Source: Pseudomonadota bacterium (lineage in GTDB: Bacteria > Pseudomonadota > Alphaproteobacteria > Rhizobiales > JAKPQE01). Taken from it: a DNA stretch of 63,310 nt. The notes under the pieces are model-generated. The model was not told the DNA's origin, searched no databases, and was given only the letters and a program-made list of their open reading frames with translations. The DNA lies in contig JAKPQE010000052.1 of assembly GCA_029572955.1 (NCBI GenBank), positions 1-63,310 of the forward strand, written 5' to 3'. Each line of letters starts with the position of its first letter. Within the stretch, counting starts at the first letter, position 1. The position numbers and the translations under genes were made by a program. Positions 61,510-63,310 of this stretch are shown here, in pieces.

Positions 61510-63310
61510 ATGACCGTCGAACTCGGACACTACGCTCTGGTGCTGGCGCTGGCGCTCGCCCTCGTTCAATCGGTGCTGCCGGTGATCGGCACGCGGACCG
61601 GCGACATTCGCCTGATGTCGGTGGCCGGCCCGAGCGCGATCGCCCAGTTCCTGCTCATCGCCCTGTCCTTCGCCGCCCTGACGCAGGCCTATGTGACCTC
61701 CGACTTTTCGGTGGAGAACGTCTGGGCCAATTCCCATTCCGAGCAGCCGCTGATCTTCCGCTTCACCAGCGTGTGGGGCAACCACGAAGGCTCGATGCTG
61801 CTCTGGGTGCTGATCCTCGCCATGTTCGGCGCGGCGCTCGCGCTGTTCGGCGGCAACCTGCCGCGCACGCTGAAGGCCAACGTGCTCGCCGTGCAGTCGT
61901 GGATCTCGACGGCCTTCCTGCTGTTCATCCTGGCGACCTCCAACCCGTTCGCCCGCATCGCCCAGCCGCCCTTCGAGGGCCAGGACCTCAACCCGATCCT
62001 CCAGGACGTCGGCCTCGCCATCCATCCGCCGCTTCTCTACATCGGCTATGTCGGCTTCTCGATCTCGTTCTCCTTCGCCGCCGCCGCGCTGATCGACGGG
62101 CGCATCGACGCCGCCTGGGCGCGCTGGGTCCGGCCGTGGAACCTCGGCGCCTGGATCTTCCTCACCCTCGGCATCGCCATGGGCTCCTACTGGGCCTATT
62201 ACGAGCTCGGCTGGGGCGGCTTCTGGTTCTGGGACCCGGTCGAGAACGCTTCCTTCATGCCGTGGCTGACCGGCACCGCGCTCGTCCACTCGGCGATCGT
62301 GATGGAAAAGCGCAATGCCCTGAAGGTCTGGACGATCCTGTTGTCGATCCTCACCTTCTCGCTGTCGCTGCTCGGCACCTTCCTCGTCCGCTCCGGCGTG
62401 CTGACCTCGGTGCACGCCTTCGCCAACGATCCGGCCCGCGGCGTCTTCATCCTGCTGATCCTCGTCGTCTTCATCGGCGGCGCGCTGACGCTCTATGCCT
62501 GGCGCGCGCCGATGCTGAAGCAGGGCGGTCTCTTCGCGCCGATGTCGCGTGAAGGCTCGCTCGTCCTCAACAACCTCTTCCTCACCGTCGCCTCGGCGAC
62601 CGTCTTCGTCGGCACGCTCTATCCGCTGCTGCTCGAGGCGCTGACCGGCGAGAAGATCTCGGTCGGCGCACCGTTCTTCGACATGACGTTCGGACCGCTG
62701 ATGATCCCGGTCTTCATCGCGCTGCCGTTCGGGCCGTTCCTCGCCTGGAAGCGCGGCGATCTGCTCGGCGCCGCCCAGCGCCTGATGGCGGCCTTTGCCG
62801 CCGCCCTTGTCACGGTGCTCGCCGTCTACTGGTTCACCCGCGGCGGCCCGGTGCTCGCCCCGCTCGGCATCGGCCTCGCCGTCTGGCTGATGGTCGGTGC
62901 CCTTGCCGAACCGGCCTATCGCATCCGCCTGTTCCGCATCCCGCTCGGCCAGTCGCTGTCGCGTGCCATCGGCCTGCCGCGCTCGGCCTGGGGCACGGCG
63001 ATCGCCCATTTCGGCGTCGGCATGAGCGTCCTCGGCATCGTCGCCGTCACCGCCTGGCAGAGCGAGAACATCCTCGTCATGAACCCGGGCGACAAGACCT
63101 CGATCGCCGGCTACGAGATCACCTTCGACACTTTCGGCGAGCGTCCCGGCCCGAATTTCGACGAGCAGGTCGGCCGCTTCACCGTGCGCGACGGCGACAA
63201 GGTCCTCGCCGTGCTGGAGCCGACCAAGCGCGCCTATCGCGCCCGCCGCATGCCGACCACCGAATCGGCGATCCTCACCCTGCCGATGCGCCAGATCTAC
63301 ATCGCCATGG
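61510..63310 (+). CDS. ccmF: Cytochrome c maturation haem lyase CcmF, C-terminus cut by window end
   Basis: I translated 600 residues from the ATG at 61510 until the window end; no stop is reached. CcmF features are HSEQPLIFRFTSVWGNHEGSMLLWV, the tryptophan-rich WWD motif WGGFWFWDPVENASFMPWL and conserved membrane histidines (IHPPLLYIGY, LVHSAIVM, VHAFANDPARG). At least ten membrane helices are visible. It joins haem to apocytochrome c. CcmF is normally about 650 residues, so only a short C-terminal part is missing. Confidence 0.97.
   Translation, partial: MTVELGHYALVLALALALVQSVLPVIGTRTGDIRLMSVAGPSAIAQFLLIALSFAALTQAYVTSDFSVENVWANSHSEQPLIFRFTSVWGNHEGSMLLWVLILAMFGAALALFGGNLPRTLKANVLAVQSWISTAFLLFILATSNPFARIAQPPFEGQDLNPILQDVGLAIHPPLLYIGYVGFSISFSFAAAALIDGRIDAAWARWVRPWNLGAWIFLTLGIAMGSYWAYYELGWGGFWFWDPVENASFMPWLTGTALVHSAIVMEKRNALKVWTILLSILTFSLSLLGTFLVRSGVLTSVHAFANDPARGVFILLILVVFIGGALTLYAWRAPMLKQGGLFAPMSREGSLVLNNLFLTVASATVFVGTLYPLLLEALTGEKISVGAPFFDMTFGPLMIPVFIALPFGPFLAWKRGDLLGAAQRLMAAFAAALVTVLAVYWFTRGGPVLAPLGIGLAVWLMVGALAEPAYRIRLFRIPLGQSLSRAIGLPRSAWGTAIAHFGVGMSVLGIVAVTAWQSENILVMNPGDKTSIAGYEITFDTFGERPGPNFDEQVGRFTVRDGDKVLAVLEPTKRAYRARRMPTTESAILTLPMRQIYIAM

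Overview
This is a GC-rich window, by codon use and by the genes it carries. It looks like a chromosomal segment of a Hyphomicrobiales (Rhizobiales) alphaproteobacterium. Markers for that order are CpdR, a PdhS-type cytoplasmic histidine kinase, the FeuN/FeuP/FeuQ system, two phasins, DUF5330, DUF1192, BcsS and an RcGTA-type gene transfer agent (GTA) cluster. The genus cannot be fixed from the sequence alone.

Layout. 1-7129 (minus): a carbon-uptake/signalling operon of DUF4212 small subunit, sodium:solute symporter, cNMP/CBS/DUF294 nucleotidyltransferase-like protein, a small membrane protein, a response regulator and a membrane-anchored PAS + DnaQ-type exonuclease cut by the window edge. 7594-9552: tandem tautomerase, tRNA-His and two phasin genes whose upstream regions share a TGC-rich box. 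9939-14867: a 1642-residue PdhS-like histidine kinase with a very long Ala/Glu-rich insert. 14881-18199: acetyltransferase, Cys-rich membrane protein, DUF5330, SufE, BcsS-like protein. 18430-20656: groES-groEL with CIRCE and a heat-shock-type promoter, plus an unannotated 41-codon membrane ORF between the two genes. 20721-26244: OafA/SGNH acyltransferase, DUF1254 and DUF1214 proteins, class A penicillin-binding protein. 26322-31192: YcgN, an unknown protein, tRNA-Val, CpdR, N-formylglutamate amidohydrolase, a strong candidate anti-Shine-Dalgarno small RNA and an MFS transporter.

31461-33968 is a complete bufferin-type operon (bufA-bufB-bufC-bufD): a Cys-containing precursor peptide, its MNIO/DUF692 modification enzyme, the DUF2063 partner and a DoxX membrane protein. 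Next come a threonine aldolase, a small exported PepSY-like protein and a frameshifted DNA methyltransferase with a low-GC recognition domain.

37642-54595 is an almost full gene transfer agent cluster (terminase, portal, protease, capsid, adaptors, tail tube, chaperones, tape measure, DUF2460, DUF2163, NlpC/P60, host-specificity protein). It is split after the capsid gene by a palindromic repeat block, an opposing quinone oxidoreductase and DUF1192. It has its own sigma70-like promoter, repeated terminator-like hairpins, a tail-chaperone ORF without a normal start codon, and a dense run of GANTC (CcrM) sites.

54680-63310: feuN-feuP-feuQ two-component system, a glycine-zipper lipoprotein, an unknown 460-residue protein and the cytochrome c maturation genes ccmI-ccmE-ccmF (ccmF cut by the window end). 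Several cell-cycle-linked items occur together (CpdR, PdhS-like kinase, GANTC cluster, CtrA-like half sites, GTA). This fits the known link between GTA production and the CtrA circuitry, but that link is inferred here.
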